Origin: Pseudomonas sp. ACN8
Lineage (GTDB): Bacteria; Pseudomonadota; Gammaproteobacteria; Pseudomonadales; Pseudomonadaceae
Assembly: GCF_002303925.1 (NCBI RefSeq)
Contig: NZ_MRCS01000037.1
Span: forward strand, 1 to 64,000
DNA length: 64,000 nucleotides
Reading direction: 5' to 3'
The notes under the pieces were generated by a model. The model searched no databases. It was given only the letters and a program-made list of their open reading frames with translations, and had not been told where the DNA came from. Every line of letters starts with the position of its first letter. The first letter of the stretch is position 1. A program made the translations under genes and the position numbers. Positions 50,984 through 60,328 of the stretch are shown here, piece by piece.

Positions 50984-52513
50984 ATGACTCTGCATCGCGT
51001 TGCGCGTGTCGCCAATGTGCCCGAAGACCGGGGTCTGGAAGTGCAGGTCCAGGACAGCAAGATCCTGCTGTTGCGGGCTGGTGAACAATTGCGCGCTTAT
51101 CAGGCCGAATGCCCGCACGCCGGAGCCCCGCTGGCGGACGGGGCAATTTGTCATGGACGCCTGACCTGTCCGTGGCACAAGGCGCAGTTTCGAGTCGAGG
51201 ATGGCGGGCTGTGTGAACCGCCAGCCCTGGACAGCCTCAAGCGCTATCCCCTCGAAGTCCGTGACGGCGACATCTGGGTCGGCGATCAGCCGATGCCAGG
51301 TGCCCACCCACCACCGGCCGACGATCCACGAACCTTCATCATTGTCGGCGCTGGCGCCGCAGGCACGGCAGCGGCAGCGTGTTTGCGCGAGAAAGGTTTC
51401 GGCGGCCGGTTGCTGTTGATCGACCGCGAAGCCGATGCCGGATACGACCGTACCGCGCTGAGCAAATACGTGATCGCCGGAGAGATGCCGATGCACGAAG
51501 TCCCACCGCTACGCGACGAGGATTTTTACCACGCGCAGCGGATCGAGCGCCTGCGAGGCGAAGTGGCAAGCCTGGACGCGCCAAACCGGACGCTGCGGCT
51601 GACTGACGGCCGATCACTGACATACGACGCCGCGCTGCTGGCCACCGGCGGCGTACCCAATTCGTTGACACTGCCCGGCGCCGATCTGCCGCAAGTGTTC
51701 GTCCTGCGTTCCAAAGCCCATGCGCAACAGATTCTGGACAGCGCCAGCGCCGGCCAGCGGGTGGTGATCATCGGCGACAGCTTCATTGCCATGGAGTCTG
51801 CCTCGTCCCTGCGCCAGCTTGGCCTGCACGTGACCGTGCTGGCCCGCCACGAAGTGCCGTTTGCCAAACAGTTCGGTGACACGGTCGGCAAGGCGATTCG
51901 CGCGCGGCATGAAGCCAATGGCGTCGTGTTTCATACCCGGGGCAATGCGGTACGGATCGAAGGGACGAACAAGGTCGAAGCCGTGCGCCTGGACAACGAC
52001 CAACGCTTGGCGGCCGATCTGGTGCTGGTCGGCATCGGCGTCACGCCAGCCACTGCGGCCTTTACCGGGTTGCCGCAAGAGCAGGATCACTCGCTGCGTG
52101 TCGACGGCACAATGCGCGTGACAGACGATCTTTGGGCGGCTGGCGATATTGCAACGTTCCCGCTGAACCACCAACACCTGCGCATCGAACACTGGCGACT
52201 GGCCCAACAGCAGGCGCGGATCGCCGCAGCCAACATGCTGGGCGGTGACGAGCATTACCTCGACGTGCCGTTTTTCTGGACCTGGCATTTCGGTAAAACC
52301 TACGACTACCTCGGCCACGCCGAGGCTTGGGACGAAGTCGAGTTCAAGGGCGACCCTTACGATCCACCGTTCATAGGCCTGTACGGAAAAAACGGTGTGG
52401 TGTCGGCGGCGGTGGCCTGCGAGATGGACCGGGCCATGGCGATGCTCGCCGAGCGAATGAAACAACCGTTGCCCTGGGAAGAGGCATGGCGCCTGATCCG
52501 TGACGTTCCCTAG
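50984..52513 (+). CDS. Rieske-FAD/NAD(P)H oxidoreductase (AIFM3/BphA4-like fusion)
   Basis: The 509-residue protein combines an N-terminal Rieske [2Fe-2S] domain (residues 1-105; ligands C43, H45, C62, H65 in CPH and CPWH) with a flavin reductase. The FAD site is IIVGAGAAG, the middle NAD region has VVIIGDSFIAMESA, and the end of the FAD domain has WAAGDIATFP. It resembles the reductases of Rieske oxygenases and vertebrate AIFM3. No oxygenase component is adjacent, so the electron acceptor is unknown. Confidence 0.87.
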   Translation: MTLHRVARVANVPEDRGLEVQVQDSKILLLRAGEQLRAYQAECPHAGAPLADGAICHGRLTCPWHKAQFRVEDGGLCEPPALDSLKRYPLEVRDGDIWVGDQPMPGAHPPPADDPRTFIIVGAGAAGTAAAACLREKGFGGRLLLIDREADAGYDRTALSKYVIAGEMPMHEVPPLRDEDFYHAQRIERLRGEVASLDAPNRTLRLTDGRSLTYDAALLATGGVPNSLTLPGADLPQVFVLRSKAHAQQILDSASAGQRVVIIGDSFIAMESASSLRQLGLHVTVLARHEVPFAKQFGDTVGKAIRARHEANGVVFHTRGNAVRIEGTNKVEAVRLDNDQRLAADLVLVGIGVTPATAAFTGLPQEQDHSLRVDGTMRVTDDLWAAGDIATFPLNHQHLRIEHWRLAQQQARIAAANMLGGDEHYLDVPFFWTWHFGKTYDYLGHAEAWDEVEFKGDPYDPPFIGLYGKNGVVSAAVACEMDRAMAMLAERMKQPLPWEEAWRLIRDVP

Positions 52514-52523
52514 AGGACAGCAA

Positions 52524-52560
52524 AACGCCCGGCCCCTGCGCGATGCAGAGGCCGGGCGTT
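52524..52560 (-). terminator. Terminator hairpin of the DUF945 gene
   Basis: AACGCCCGGCC (52524-52534) pairs perfectly with GGCCGGGCGTT (52550-52560). Reading on the minus strand it is followed by TT, consistent with termination of the DUF945 gene; it may also act on the convergent oxidoreductase transcript. Confidence 0.7.
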
Positions 52561-52579
52561 GCAGGGTTAGCAGTCGCCG

Positions 52580-54085
52580 TTATTCGGTGGCACCGGCATC
52601 TGCGAACTTGCTCATCACAAAACTGGCAAACTCTTCGACGGTCATTTTCTGGCCGTTGAAGTCCACCTGATTGTTGGCGTAACGCAAGTTGGTGACGATG
52701 TTATTGCCGTCCAGTTTTGCCAGTTGGCTGCCGACCGCCATGCTGCCGAACATGTCCGCGGTGGCGGTGGCCTGGTCGGCAATCAGCTTGGCGTCGGTCT
52801 GACCGTCGATTTGCGATTGCACGGTGAGCACATCGACCAGCATGGCTTTGGACACTTGCAGTTTGAAGTCCAGCAGAGCGATCAGCTGCCTGACCAGTTG
52901 ATCAGTCGGCAGATCGATGGCTTGCGGCTTGGTCAGGTCCAGCACCATATTGGCGCGGCTCTCACCGTTGGCGGTGTTGAACGACAGGTTTTCCAGGGCC
53001 ACTTGTGGTCCGGCCGCCAGCAGTTTTTCCAGGCTGGACTTGAGCAGCGCTTCTTCGGCTTCGGTCAGTTTCAGCTCCGGCGCCGGCAGGCCGGCCGCCG
53101 CCGCTTCGGCCGCCGCCCTTTCATACGGCTGCAGCTTGCTCTGGTAAACCTGCATCAACGACAGGGTGGCCGGAATGTCGAGGTTCTTCAGGCTCATGGC
53201 CAACGCACCGGAGCCAATGGTCTTGCCGTTGAGGGACACGTCGCCGACCTTGTAATCGGCACGCCCGGAGACGTTGCTGCCCTTTTCTTCAGTCAGGTTT
53301 TTCATCTCGAACTTCTTGAAGTCGAGCACCGACTGTTTGACGCCGAAGGTCGATTTGCCGCTGGCCAGTTCGACGACGTTCTCACCAGTGTAAAAACCGT
53401 AGGTACTTTTTGTCAGGTTGCTGGCCAGGGTCAGGCCGTTCAACTCAACCTGCACCGGCGCCAGGTCTTCGGAAACGGTGATCACCTTCAGGCTGTCCAT
53501 GTAGCCGTTGGCCTTGACCTTTTGCGCCTTGGCGCTGGCGTCGACGTCCATGCTCAAGCCGGAGAACTTCATGCTCGACTTGTCATCCAGGGCCATTTCC
53601 AGCGGCTGCAACTCGAAGGTGCCATTGGTAGCGTTGTCATAGCCGATATTGACCACGCCGGTCAGCGGGGACTTGTCCTTGGCGGCGGCAAACCACTTTT
53701 CGGTGAACGGGGTCTTTTCCAGCTCGTAGTGACTGGTCGCCAGGACCGGCAGCCACTTGAGCGACATCAGGCGCGAGAACGGCAACGGGCCGTGTTCGAT
53801 GTGATCGACAAACAGCAACTCGACCGGCGCTTCGCCGAACATTTCGCCTTCGCCCTTCAGGCGATAGTGCGCGGTGCTGCTGAATACATGACGGTCCAGC
53901 GACACCAGTTCCAGCGACGCGGTGCCGTTGGAACCGACCATCGCCGCCTGCAATTCCTTGTTGGCATCGGCAATCGAGGTGTTCAGCACACCTTCGATTT
54001 TGGTGCCGGTGAACCAGGCTCCGCCTGCGCTGATGGCACCGATTGCAACAACAATTGCGAGTAGCACGCCTGCTGATTTATTCAT
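52580..54085 (-). CDS. YdgA family protein (DUF945)
   Basis: The 501-residue protein has an N-terminal membrane anchor or signal (residues 5-28, GVLLAIVVAIGAISAGGAWF) and a long periplasmic beta-rich domain with SMKFSGLSMDVDASAKAQKVK, typical of the DUF945/YdgA family in proteobacteria. Start 54085 gives the conserved MNKSAG N-terminus. The family function is not established. Confidence 0.85.
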   Translation of the reverse strand: MNKSAGVLLAIVVAIGAISAGGAWFTGTKIEGVLNTSIADANKELQAAMVGSNGTASLELVSLDRHVFSSTAHYRLKGEGEMFGEAPVELLFVDHIEHGPLPFSRLMSLKWLPVLATSHYELEKTPFTEKWFAAAKDKSPLTGVVNIGYDNATNGTFELQPLEMALDDKSSMKFSGLSMDVDASAKAQKVKANGYMDSLKVITVSEDLAPVQVELNGLTLASNLTKSTYGFYTGENVVELASGKSTFGVKQSVLDFKKFEMKNLTEEKGSNVSGRADYKVGDVSLNGKTIGSGALAMSLKNLDIPATLSLMQVYQSKLQPYERAAAEAAAAGLPAPELKLTEAEEALLKSSLEKLLAAGPQVALENLSFNTANGESRANMVLDLTKPQAIDLPTDQLVRQLIALLDFKLQVSKAMLVDVLTVQSQIDGQTDAKLIADQATATADMFGSMAVGSQLAKLDGNNIVTNLRYANNQVDFNGQKMTVEEFASFVMSKFADAGATE

Positions 54086-54277
54086 GTATGACCCGTTCAA
54101 TGTCCGTTGTTGAAAGTGAGGTCGTCTTCCCTGAACCCATGACGGGTTGCGGCTCGACTGCGTTGAAAGTGAATAGCAGATTAGCACCGGGCGCGACGAA
54201 CGGCCCAATGATTAAAGGTGAAAGAGTGTCTTGGAGGGTGTTCGCGAGGCTGGAGTTATTCGCAGTCAATGCAATTG

Positions 54278-54345
54278 CCATCGCGAGCAGACTCGCTCCT
54301 ACAGGGGAATGCATTCCAATGTAGGAGCGAGCCTGCTCGCGATGG
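54278..54345. repeat. REP pair (inverted)
   Basis: Inverted REP cores at 54278-54304 and 54319-54345, with only about 14 bases between them, lie between the DUF945 gene and the next minus-strand gene. Confidence 0.9.
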
Positions 54346-54367
54346 CGATCGAACAGCCCATATCAAC

Positions 54368-55003
54368 TCAAGAGTATTGGACCTCTATCTCATCCAATTG
54401 ATGATCGAAGCTTTTGAGCCGCGCAGTCCAGGTGTACACCAGCACTTCGAAGTCGCGGTTGATCACCGCACCGCCCGTCACCTCCGCACGCGGGTCGCAG
54501 ACGTCCAGCTGATAGCGCTCGCGGGCCATGGCCGTGGCGACATCGGCCAGTTCCCGGGCATTACTGAGCCAGTGCCGACCGTCATCAGCCACCTGCCGAT
54601 CCAGGGCCAGGCATTGTTTTTTCAGATTTTCGAGGCTTTTTTCCAGCGGCGTGCCGGTCAATTCGCCCATGACTTCCTGAAAGGTGCGCCCCGGTTGCCA
54701 GTAACTGCCCCAGAAATAGCGGTCGAACACCGTTTCGACACGACGCAACGCCACCTTGGTATCCCAGATCAGGACCAGGGTCTTGCCTTGTTCAAGTTGT
54801 CTTTTCTTGATGCGTTGGTTCTGGACCGAGGCCCAGGCCACTACCGCAATGGACATCACCGCAATCAGCGCGACGGCACTGTCGAGGAACACCAGAGCCT
54901 TGTCGATCTGGTGGGCCAGCATGATGCCGTAGAAATAGGCGGCCGACAGCAGCACCAATGCCACGATGGCGCACCAGAAGCCGAGAGCATAAGGGTTTTT
55001 CAT
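54368..55003 (-). CDS. Two-helix membrane protein of unknown function
   Basis: The 211-residue protein has two N-terminal membrane segments (ALGFWCAIVALVLLSAAYFYG and VFLDSAVALIAVMSIAVVAWA) and a C-terminal cytoplasmic helical domain of about 140 residues. It starts at 55003 after GGGGGAAACC. I do not recognise a family. It lies downstream of the efflux operon but is separated from it by 93 bases, and may be cotranscribed. Confidence 0.7.
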   Translation of the reverse strand: MKNPYALGFWCAIVALVLLSAAYFYGIMLAHQIDKALVFLDSAVALIAVMSIAVVAWASVQNQRIKKRQLEQGKTLVLIWDTKVALRRVETVFDRYFWGSYWQPGRTFQEVMGELTGTPLEKSLENLKKQCLALDRQVADDGRHWLSNARELADVATAMARERYQLDVCDPRAEVTGGAVINRDFEVLVYTWTARLKSFDHQLDEIEVQYS

Positions 55004-55096
55004 TATTGGTTTCCCCCTGACCTGCGCGAGCCTTGTGCGAAGAAAGGACGCTTCGCACGGGGCGTCCCTCCAACACTTCAAAGCATAGCAACGGCC

Positions 55097-56545
55097 TCAG
55101 GGTTTGCCGGAGTTCGACGCTTGCGTTCGTCCGCTTTCCCATCCGCCGCCCAAGGCGAGGAATAAATCGATCTGACTGGCGGCAACCTGGGTGTTCGCGG
55201 CCGCCAGTTGCGCCGTGACGTCGATGTAGGTACGGGTGGCCTGCAGGTCCGCCAGGAACGAGGCGCGGCCGGCCTGGAAGAAGCGGTGGGTCTGGTCGGC
55301 CGCCAGTTTTGCCGATTGTTCGGCGTCCGCCAGTGCGTCGCGGCGCTGCAGCAATGCCGTGTACTGGGCCAGGCCGGTCTGGGTCTCGCGAATGGCGTTG
55401 AGCACCACCCCATCGAAATGCGCCAGGGTCGCCTGGGTCACCGCTTCGGCTTCGCGGATGCGCGCCCGGGCGCCGTTGGTCGGCACGTTCCAGGTCAGCG
55501 ACGGACCGAAGCCCCAGCGGTTGGTAGACGGATCGCCCAGATCATCCAGGATACCGACTGTACCGATGGTCGCGCCGATGCTGATGTTCGGGTACAGCTC
55601 ACCCGTGGCGACACCAATGCCGGCCGTCGCGGCCGCCAGCCGACGCTCGGCCTGCCGTACATCGGGACGACGCTTGAGCAACGCGGCGCCATCGCCCACC
55701 GGGATCAATTGCACGATTTTTGGCAGCTCGTCGCAGGTGGCGGTGCCGGCCGGCAGTTGGTCCACCGGCTTGGCCAGCAACATCGACAAGCGATACAGCC
55801 CGGCCTGACGAGCGGCTTCATAGCGCGGCATGTCGGCGCGCAGGGATTTGAATTGGGTCTGCGAGCGGGTGACCTGGGTTTCGTCGCCACGCCCCGCATC
55901 ACGCAGACGCTGGATCAGCGTGGTGCTCTGGGCTTGCAGGTCGAGTGAATGCTGGGCGATTTCCCGCTCTTCATTGGCCGCGCACACCTGGGTGTAAGCG
56001 CGAACCACGTCGGCCACCACGGTGATGCGTGCAGTATCGGCGGCGGCCTGCGTCGCATCGGCATTGGCCTTGGCCGCTTCGATGCCGCGTTGCAAGGTGC
56101 CGAACAGGTCGAACTGGTACGACGCGCTGATGCCGATATCGCCGATGTTGGCCACCGGCACTTTTTCCGGCAGCAGGAAGGCCTGGCCGGACTCCTGCAA
56201 GCGCTGGGCGCCCATCTGCACGCCGCCGCTCCAGCCACCCGCCGCTTGCGCCTCATCGACCTGAGCACGAGACCGCGACAAACTGGCCGCCGCCACGCGC
56301 AAATCGGTGTTGGAAGCCATGGCCTGCTGCACCAACTGGTCGAGTCGCGGGTCCTTATATAGGCGCCACCAATCGGCTGGCACCGGCGCGGACACCACCG
56401 TTTTGCCGTCGACCGCCAGATCGCCCTGGAAGTCTGGACGATGGACAGCCGCTTCTTCAGGCAAATGATAATCCGGCCCGACCATCTGACACGCCGACAG
56501 CAGCAAGCCTAACCCGGCGACCGCCAAACCCGAGGCCTTGCTCAT
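55097..56545 (-). CDS. NodT/OprM-family outer-membrane efflux lipoprotein
   Basis: The 482-residue lipoprotein (LLSAC, cysteine 19) has two OEP repeats, with ADWWRLYKDPRLDQLVQQAMASN in the first and RRPDVRQAERRLAAATAGIGVA in the second. It forms the outer-membrane channel for the FUSC/MFP pump encoded upstream. Its ATG overlaps the MFP stop by four bases. Confidence 0.92.
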   Translation of the reverse strand: MSKASGLAVAGLGLLLSACQMVGPDYHLPEEAAVHRPDFQGDLAVDGKTVVSAPVPADWWRLYKDPRLDQLVQQAMASNTDLRVAAASLSRSRAQVDEAQAAGGWSGGVQMGAQRLQESGQAFLLPEKVPVANIGDIGISASYQFDLFGTLQRGIEAAKANADATQAAADTARITVVADVVRAYTQVCAANEEREIAQHSLDLQAQSTTLIQRLRDAGRGDETQVTRSQTQFKSLRADMPRYEAARQAGLYRLSMLLAKPVDQLPAGTATCDELPKIVQLIPVGDGAALLKRRPDVRQAERRLAAATAGIGVATGELYPNISIGATIGTVGILDDLGDPSTNRWGFGPSLTWNVPTNGARARIREAEAVTQATLAHFDGVVLNAIRETQTGLAQYTALLQRRDALADAEQSAKLAADQTHRFFQAGRASFLADLQATRTYIDVTAQLAAANTQVAASQIDLFLALGGGWESGRTQASNSGKP

Positions 56546-57429
56546 TGCGCCGGCTCCCGCTTCTGATCGTCGATGATCGATACCGTGGCGGTGCGCCCGG
56601 CGATCATGCGGAAATCTTCCGGCACATCATCGAAGGCGATCCGTACCGGAATCCGCTGGGCCAGCCGCACCCAGCTGAAGGCCGGGTTGACGTTGGGCAG
56701 CAGGTTGTTGCCGCTGGTGCGGTCGCGGTCTTCGATACCGGCGACGATGCTCTCCACATGCCCGCGCAGGCGCGCATTGTCGCCAATCACCCGGATGTCG
56801 ACGCTTTGGCCGATATGGATGCCGTTCAGTTTGGTTTCTTCGAAATAGCCATCGATATGGAACGAGTTGCTGTCGACCACCGACAACACCGGACGCCCGG
56901 CGCTGACGAACTCCTGGGCCCGTGGCGCGCGGTCGTTGACGTAGCCGTCCACCGGGCTGCGGATCACCGAGCGGTCGAGATTGAGCTGCGCGCTGTCCAC
57001 CGCCACTTGGGCTTCCATCAAGGCCACTTGGGCGCGGGCGACTTTCGACTGGCTTTCTTCCAATTGTTCACCCGGCACCAGATTGCCGAGCCCCTTGTTC
57101 CGCTTGGCCTCACGCTGGGCCTGGGCCAGGGTTTCTTCGCGGTCGGCGACTGCCGCTTTCGCCTGGCGCAGGGCCAGCCTGAAGCGGTCCGGATCGATGC
57201 TGAACAGCACCTGGCCGCGCTTGACCAGCTGGTTGTCGCGCACCTCCACTTGCTGGATCAGCCCTGAGACATCCGGCGCGATTTGCACAATGTCGGCACG
57301 GATGTGCCCATCGCGGGTCCAGGGCGCGAACATGTAATACATCACCATGCGCCAGACCACGACAACGGCGAAGGTCACGATCAGCAGGGTCAACACCACG
57401 CGACCCAGGGTTAGAAACGGTTTTTTCAT
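56542..57429 (-). CDS. HlyD/EmrA-type membrane fusion protein of FUSC efflux system
   Basis: The 295-residue protein has one N-terminal membrane helix (VVLTLLIVTFAVVVVWRMV), a split lipoyl motif (RDGHIRADIVQIAPDVSGLIQ ... VIRSPVDGYVNDR) and a helical hairpin. It resembles AaeA, the adaptor for aromatic carboxylic acid efflux. Four-base overlaps join it to both neighbours. Confidence 0.9.
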   Translation of the reverse strand: MKKPFLTLGRVVLTLLIVTFAVVVVWRMVMYYMFAPWTRDGHIRADIVQIAPDVSGLIQQVEVRDNQLVKRGQVLFSIDPDRFRLALRQAKAAVADREETLAQAQREAKRNKGLGNLVPGEQLEESQSKVARAQVALMEAQVAVDSAQLNLDRSVIRSPVDGYVNDRAPRAQEFVSAGRPVLSVVDSNSFHIDGYFEETKLNGIHIGQSVDIRVIGDNARLRGHVESIVAGIEDRDRTSGNNLLPNVNPAFSWVRLAQRIPVRIAFDDVPEDFRMIAGRTATVSIIDDQKREPAQ

Positions 57430-57635
57430 GTCATCAGGTATCGACTGAGTGAGTCCACGGCGCCAAGCAGCAAGGCGTAGAGGGCCACGTTGAACAATGC
57501 CCGGTGCCAGACCAGACGGTAAAAGTGCAGGCGCGTCAGCACCCCGTGCACCAACAGGTACAACACATACGTAATGCCCATCAGCACCAGCAGCGTGGGC
57601 AGGAACACCCCGCTCAGATCCAGGTCACCGATCAT
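57426..57635 (-). CDS. DUF1656 small membrane protein (AaeX-like)
   Basis: The 69-residue protein has two membrane helices (VFLPTLLVLMGITYVLYLLVHG and ALFNVALYALLLGAVDSL) and begins IGDLDLSGVFLPTL, the DUF1656 pattern found between FUSC permeases and their adaptors. It is coupled to both by four-base overlaps. The function in the pump is unknown. Confidence 0.88.
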   Translation of the reverse strand: MIGDLDLSGVFLPTLLVLMGITYVLYLLVHGVLTRLHFYRLVWHRALFNVALYALLLGAVDSLSRYLMT

Positions 57636-59704
57636 AAAGGCGCTCCATCAATGCCATGGGGAAGCGGTTCTTCGGGCTCGGCGGCACCGACGAATTCGAC
57701 GCCGGGCAAGAGTGCCAGGCGCAGGCCGCTCAGGGCGTGCAGCAGATGCCGACGGGTTTCATCATCGCCGGCACCGCTGAGGGCGCGACGCGTGCGGTCG
57801 AGGGTCATCAGCAACGGGCTCGGTGCCTGCAAGCGTTCACCGGCCTTGAGACAGGCCTTGAAGTACTCGCCAACCTCGGCCACCACCTGACGCAGCAGCG
57901 CCTGCGGCACACCAAGGACCCGGGGCGTATAGGCGAGCAGGTCCAACAGATTCAGCGCCACCCGCACTTCCCGCAGCGCCACGCCGGAGTCCTGACCGGT
58001 CATGGCCAGGCGCGGCAGATGCTGCATCAACCGATCGAGCATCCGTATACCCAGAAGCCGATGCTCGGACAACGTCGCCGGCTCGGAGAGGCTGACGATG
58101 TCACGCCAGCTGAAACGGGTCAGGCGCTTGGCCGCCAGTTCGGCACCGAACGGCCGGGCGATCAGCGTCCAGATGAACGCGAACAGCAGCCCCATGGGAC
58201 CGGCCAGGTTGGAGTTGGCGAAACTGAGGAAGTCTGCGTCGTAAGCGCCCTGAATACTGATGAACGACGAAGTGTTAACCAGGGTCAGCAGCATGCCCAG
58301 GTAGAACTGCGGCTTGACCGTCAGGGTGCCGATGCAAATGAACGGCACGGCAAACGCCAGCACCAGCATCGGAAAGTCATGCAGGTTGGGCAGCACCAGA
58401 AACAGATAAAGGCTGGCGAACACCACCGACATCGCTGTCCAGAAAAAGAACCGGTAAATCTGCGGTGCCGGGTCGTCCATCGAGGCAAAGAAACTGCACG
58501 CTACCGCCGCCAGAATCACGGCGCTGCCACCATCGGTCCAGCCGAGCAGAATCCACAGCACCGAAGCGACGATAATCGCGGTGACGGTAGAGGCCGCGGA
58601 ATAAAACATCAGGCCGCGATCCAGGAATGGAGACAGTCGCCCCAGCCGCCAGTGCCGATACACCGCGCGCCAGCTGTCCTGGCTTTCACACTGGATGGCA
58701 TATTGCAGGCTGCGGCAGTCCTGCCACAAATCGATCCACTCGCCGAGACGATAAATGGCGTTGGAGAACAGCAGTTGCTTGCGGTCATCCAGCGCTTCGG
58801 GAGCCGGTTGCAGGGCCTCAAGTTGATCCTTCAGGGCTTGCCAGCGGTCGAGATCGGCATCCTTGTGCTCGAGCCATTCGGTGGTGGCGACCAGCAACGG
58901 CGCGAATTTGTCCACAAGCTCAGGAGTACGCCGTTCCAGGGCATAAAGCGCGTCGTCGAGGGCATCGATCACTGGCAGCAGGTGAATCATCCGTCCGCGC
59001 AATTCCTTGGTGTTGCGTACTGTCTGCGGACGCGAGCCTTCGTGGGGCAACTGGCCGATCATCAACTCCAGGGAGTTGAACGTGGCGACCATGGAAGCCC
59101 GCAACGCGCTGACCTCTTCAGGCTGCACGTTGCGGCTGAGGAAGCGCAGGCTGTAGGTCGATGCATCGGTAAACCATTTGTTCACCGAATCATTGAACAC
59201 CGGCGCCAAACGCCGGGGCCAGAACATCGCACCGACCACCGCCGCCACGGCGATGCCGAGAAAGATTTCTTCGGTCCGCGCTTCAGCCACGTCCCACACC
59301 CCCAGCGGGTTGTTCACCACCGGCAGGGCAATCAACGGCAAGGTGTAGCCGGCGAGCATCAAGGCGTAGTTGTTCGCAGTGCGCAAATGCAGGGACAGAA
59401 ACAGCAGCGTCCCGGTCCACAGCGCAATCACCACCACCAGTACGTAAGGACTTTGCACGAACATCGGCACGAACAGCACCGCCGCCGCAGCGCCGATAAA
59501 GGTGCCGACCGCCCGGTACAGCGCCTTGGAACTGGTAGGGCCGAGAAACGGACTGGAAACGATGTACACCGTGGCCATCGCCCAGTACGGACGCGGCATT
59601 TGCATGAGCAGGGCGATGTACAGCGCGATCATTGAAGCGGCGAAGGTGCGGACTCCATAGAACCAGTCCCGCGCCGGGGGCATGCCCGAGAAAAATCCGT
59701 TCAA
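57632..59704 (-). CDS. FUSC family efflux permease (AaeB-like)
   Basis: The 690-residue protein has two blocks of membrane helices, each of about six (residues 15-165 and 365-515), and cytoplasmic regions, typical of FUSC/AaeB aromatic acid exporters. The start is TTG at 59704, overlapping the MarR stop (TTGA); an in-frame ATG at 59683 is an alternative. It is the pump component of a complete tripartite system. Confidence 0.88.
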   Translation of the reverse strand: MNGFFSGMPPARDWFYGVRTFAASMIALYIALLMQMPRPYWAMATVYIVSSPFLGPTSSKALYRAVGTFIGAAAAVLFVPMFVQSPYVLVVVIALWTGTLLFLSLHLRTANNYALMLAGYTLPLIALPVVNNPLGVWDVAEARTEEIFLGIAVAAVVGAMFWPRRLAPVFNDSVNKWFTDASTYSLRFLSRNVQPEEVSALRASMVATFNSLELMIGQLPHEGSRPQTVRNTKELRGRMIHLLPVIDALDDALYALERRTPELVDKFAPLLVATTEWLEHKDADLDRWQALKDQLEALQPAPEALDDRKQLLFSNAIYRLGEWIDLWQDCRSLQYAIQCESQDSWRAVYRHWRLGRLSPFLDRGLMFYSAASTVTAIIVASVLWILLGWTDGGSAVILAAVACSFFASMDDPAPQIYRFFFWTAMSVVFASLYLFLVLPNLHDFPMLVLAFAVPFICIGTLTVKPQFYLGMLLTLVNTSSFISIQGAYDADFLSFANSNLAGPMGLLFAFIWTLIARPFGAELAAKRLTRFSWRDIVSLSEPATLSEHRLLGIRMLDRLMQHLPRLAMTGQDSGVALREVRVALNLLDLLAYTPRVLGVPQALLRQVVAEVGEYFKACLKAGERLQAPSPLLMTLDRTRRALSGAGDDETRRHLLHALSGLRLALLPGVEFVGAAEPEEPLPHGIDGAPL

Positions 59705-60156
59705 GAGTTGGCCACCGATGGCGGCGTGGCCGCTTCAAATGCTCTCAATACCCGCAGCGTAGCTTCCAGGTCACTTGGGGCAATGCCTTCAAGGACTTCG
59801 TGGCGCAAGCGCACCAGCTCCACTTCGACCGCCTGCACCAGCTCCCGACCGGTTTCGGTCAGGCTCAGGCATTTGGCGCGGCGGTCCTGTGCATCTTCGG
59901 TGCGGCAGACGTAGCCACCATGGCACAGCTGGTCGAGCAGGCGCACCAGTGACGGGCTCTCCATCCCTGCTGCCTGGGCCACCGTCACCTGGCGCACCCC
60001 TTCGCCCAGACGCCCGATCATCAACAGCGGAACGGCGCAGGCTTCGGAAATTCCATAGTTGGCCAGCGTGGTCTGGCAGATTTTGCGCCAATGCCTGGCG
60101 GCCACCACCATGGCACTGCTGATGTTCATCTGGAGAACGTCGAGGTTATTCGGCAC
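59701..60156 (-). CDS. MarR-family transcriptional regulator
   Basis: The 151-residue protein has a winged helix domain with VRQVTVAQAAGMESPSLVRLLDQL and the wing CRTEDAQDRRAKCLSLTETG. It is the first gene of the marR-FUSC-DUF1656-MFP-OMP operon and likely represses it, with release by aromatic acids or similar drugs (inference). The start is GTG at 60156; an ATG at 60129 is possible. Confidence 0.87.
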   Translation of the reverse strand: MPNNLDVLQMNISSAMVVAARHWRKICQTTLANYGISEACAVPLLMIGRLGEGVRQVTVAQAAGMESPSLVRLLDQLCHGGYVCRTEDAQDRRAKCLSLTETGRELVQAVEVELVRLRHEVLEGIAPSDLEATLRVLRAFEAATPPSVANS

Positions 60157-60173
60157 GAGGGGAAATACACACT

Positions 60174-60187
60174 GTTAGTTTGCTAAC
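60174..60187. promoter_or_regulatory. Candidate MarR operator
   Basis: GTTAG (60174-60178) and CTAAC (60183-60187) form an inverted repeat with a 4-base spacer, 18 bases upstream of the marR start, in an AT-rich stretch. The position suits autorepression. Confidence 0.5.
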
Positions 60188-60290
60188 TATCAATATTGCA
60201 TTGGAGGGGATTTTCCGTCAAGTTTTGAAACATATTGGCTTCCATCCGTCGCGAAGCCATAGGGGATGAACCAGACTCCGTACTGAAGAT

Positions 60291-60314
60291 GTATATACTT
60301 TGTCAGTACGACAA
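60291..60314 (+). promoter_or_regulatory. Promoter/operator of the toxin-antitoxin pair
   Basis: The palindrome GTATATAC (60291-60298) and the inverted repeat TTGTC (60300-60304) / GACAA (60310-60314) lie 15-38 bases before the antitoxin start. Ribbon-helix-helix antitoxins bind such short repeats. Confidence 0.5.
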
Positions 60315-60328
60315 TCGAGAAGACAGCC

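Noticed and set aside
54078..54314. 78-codon minus-strand frame between the DUF945 gene and the next gene
   Set aside because: Its N-terminus is translated REP sequence and the rest is unlike any protein I know; treated as non-coding.
57656..59635. Long antisense frame (659 codons) opposite the FUSC permease
   Set aside because: A GC-driven shadow; its sequence is Q/R/H-rich with no domain, while the other strand has clear membrane helices and operon overlaps.
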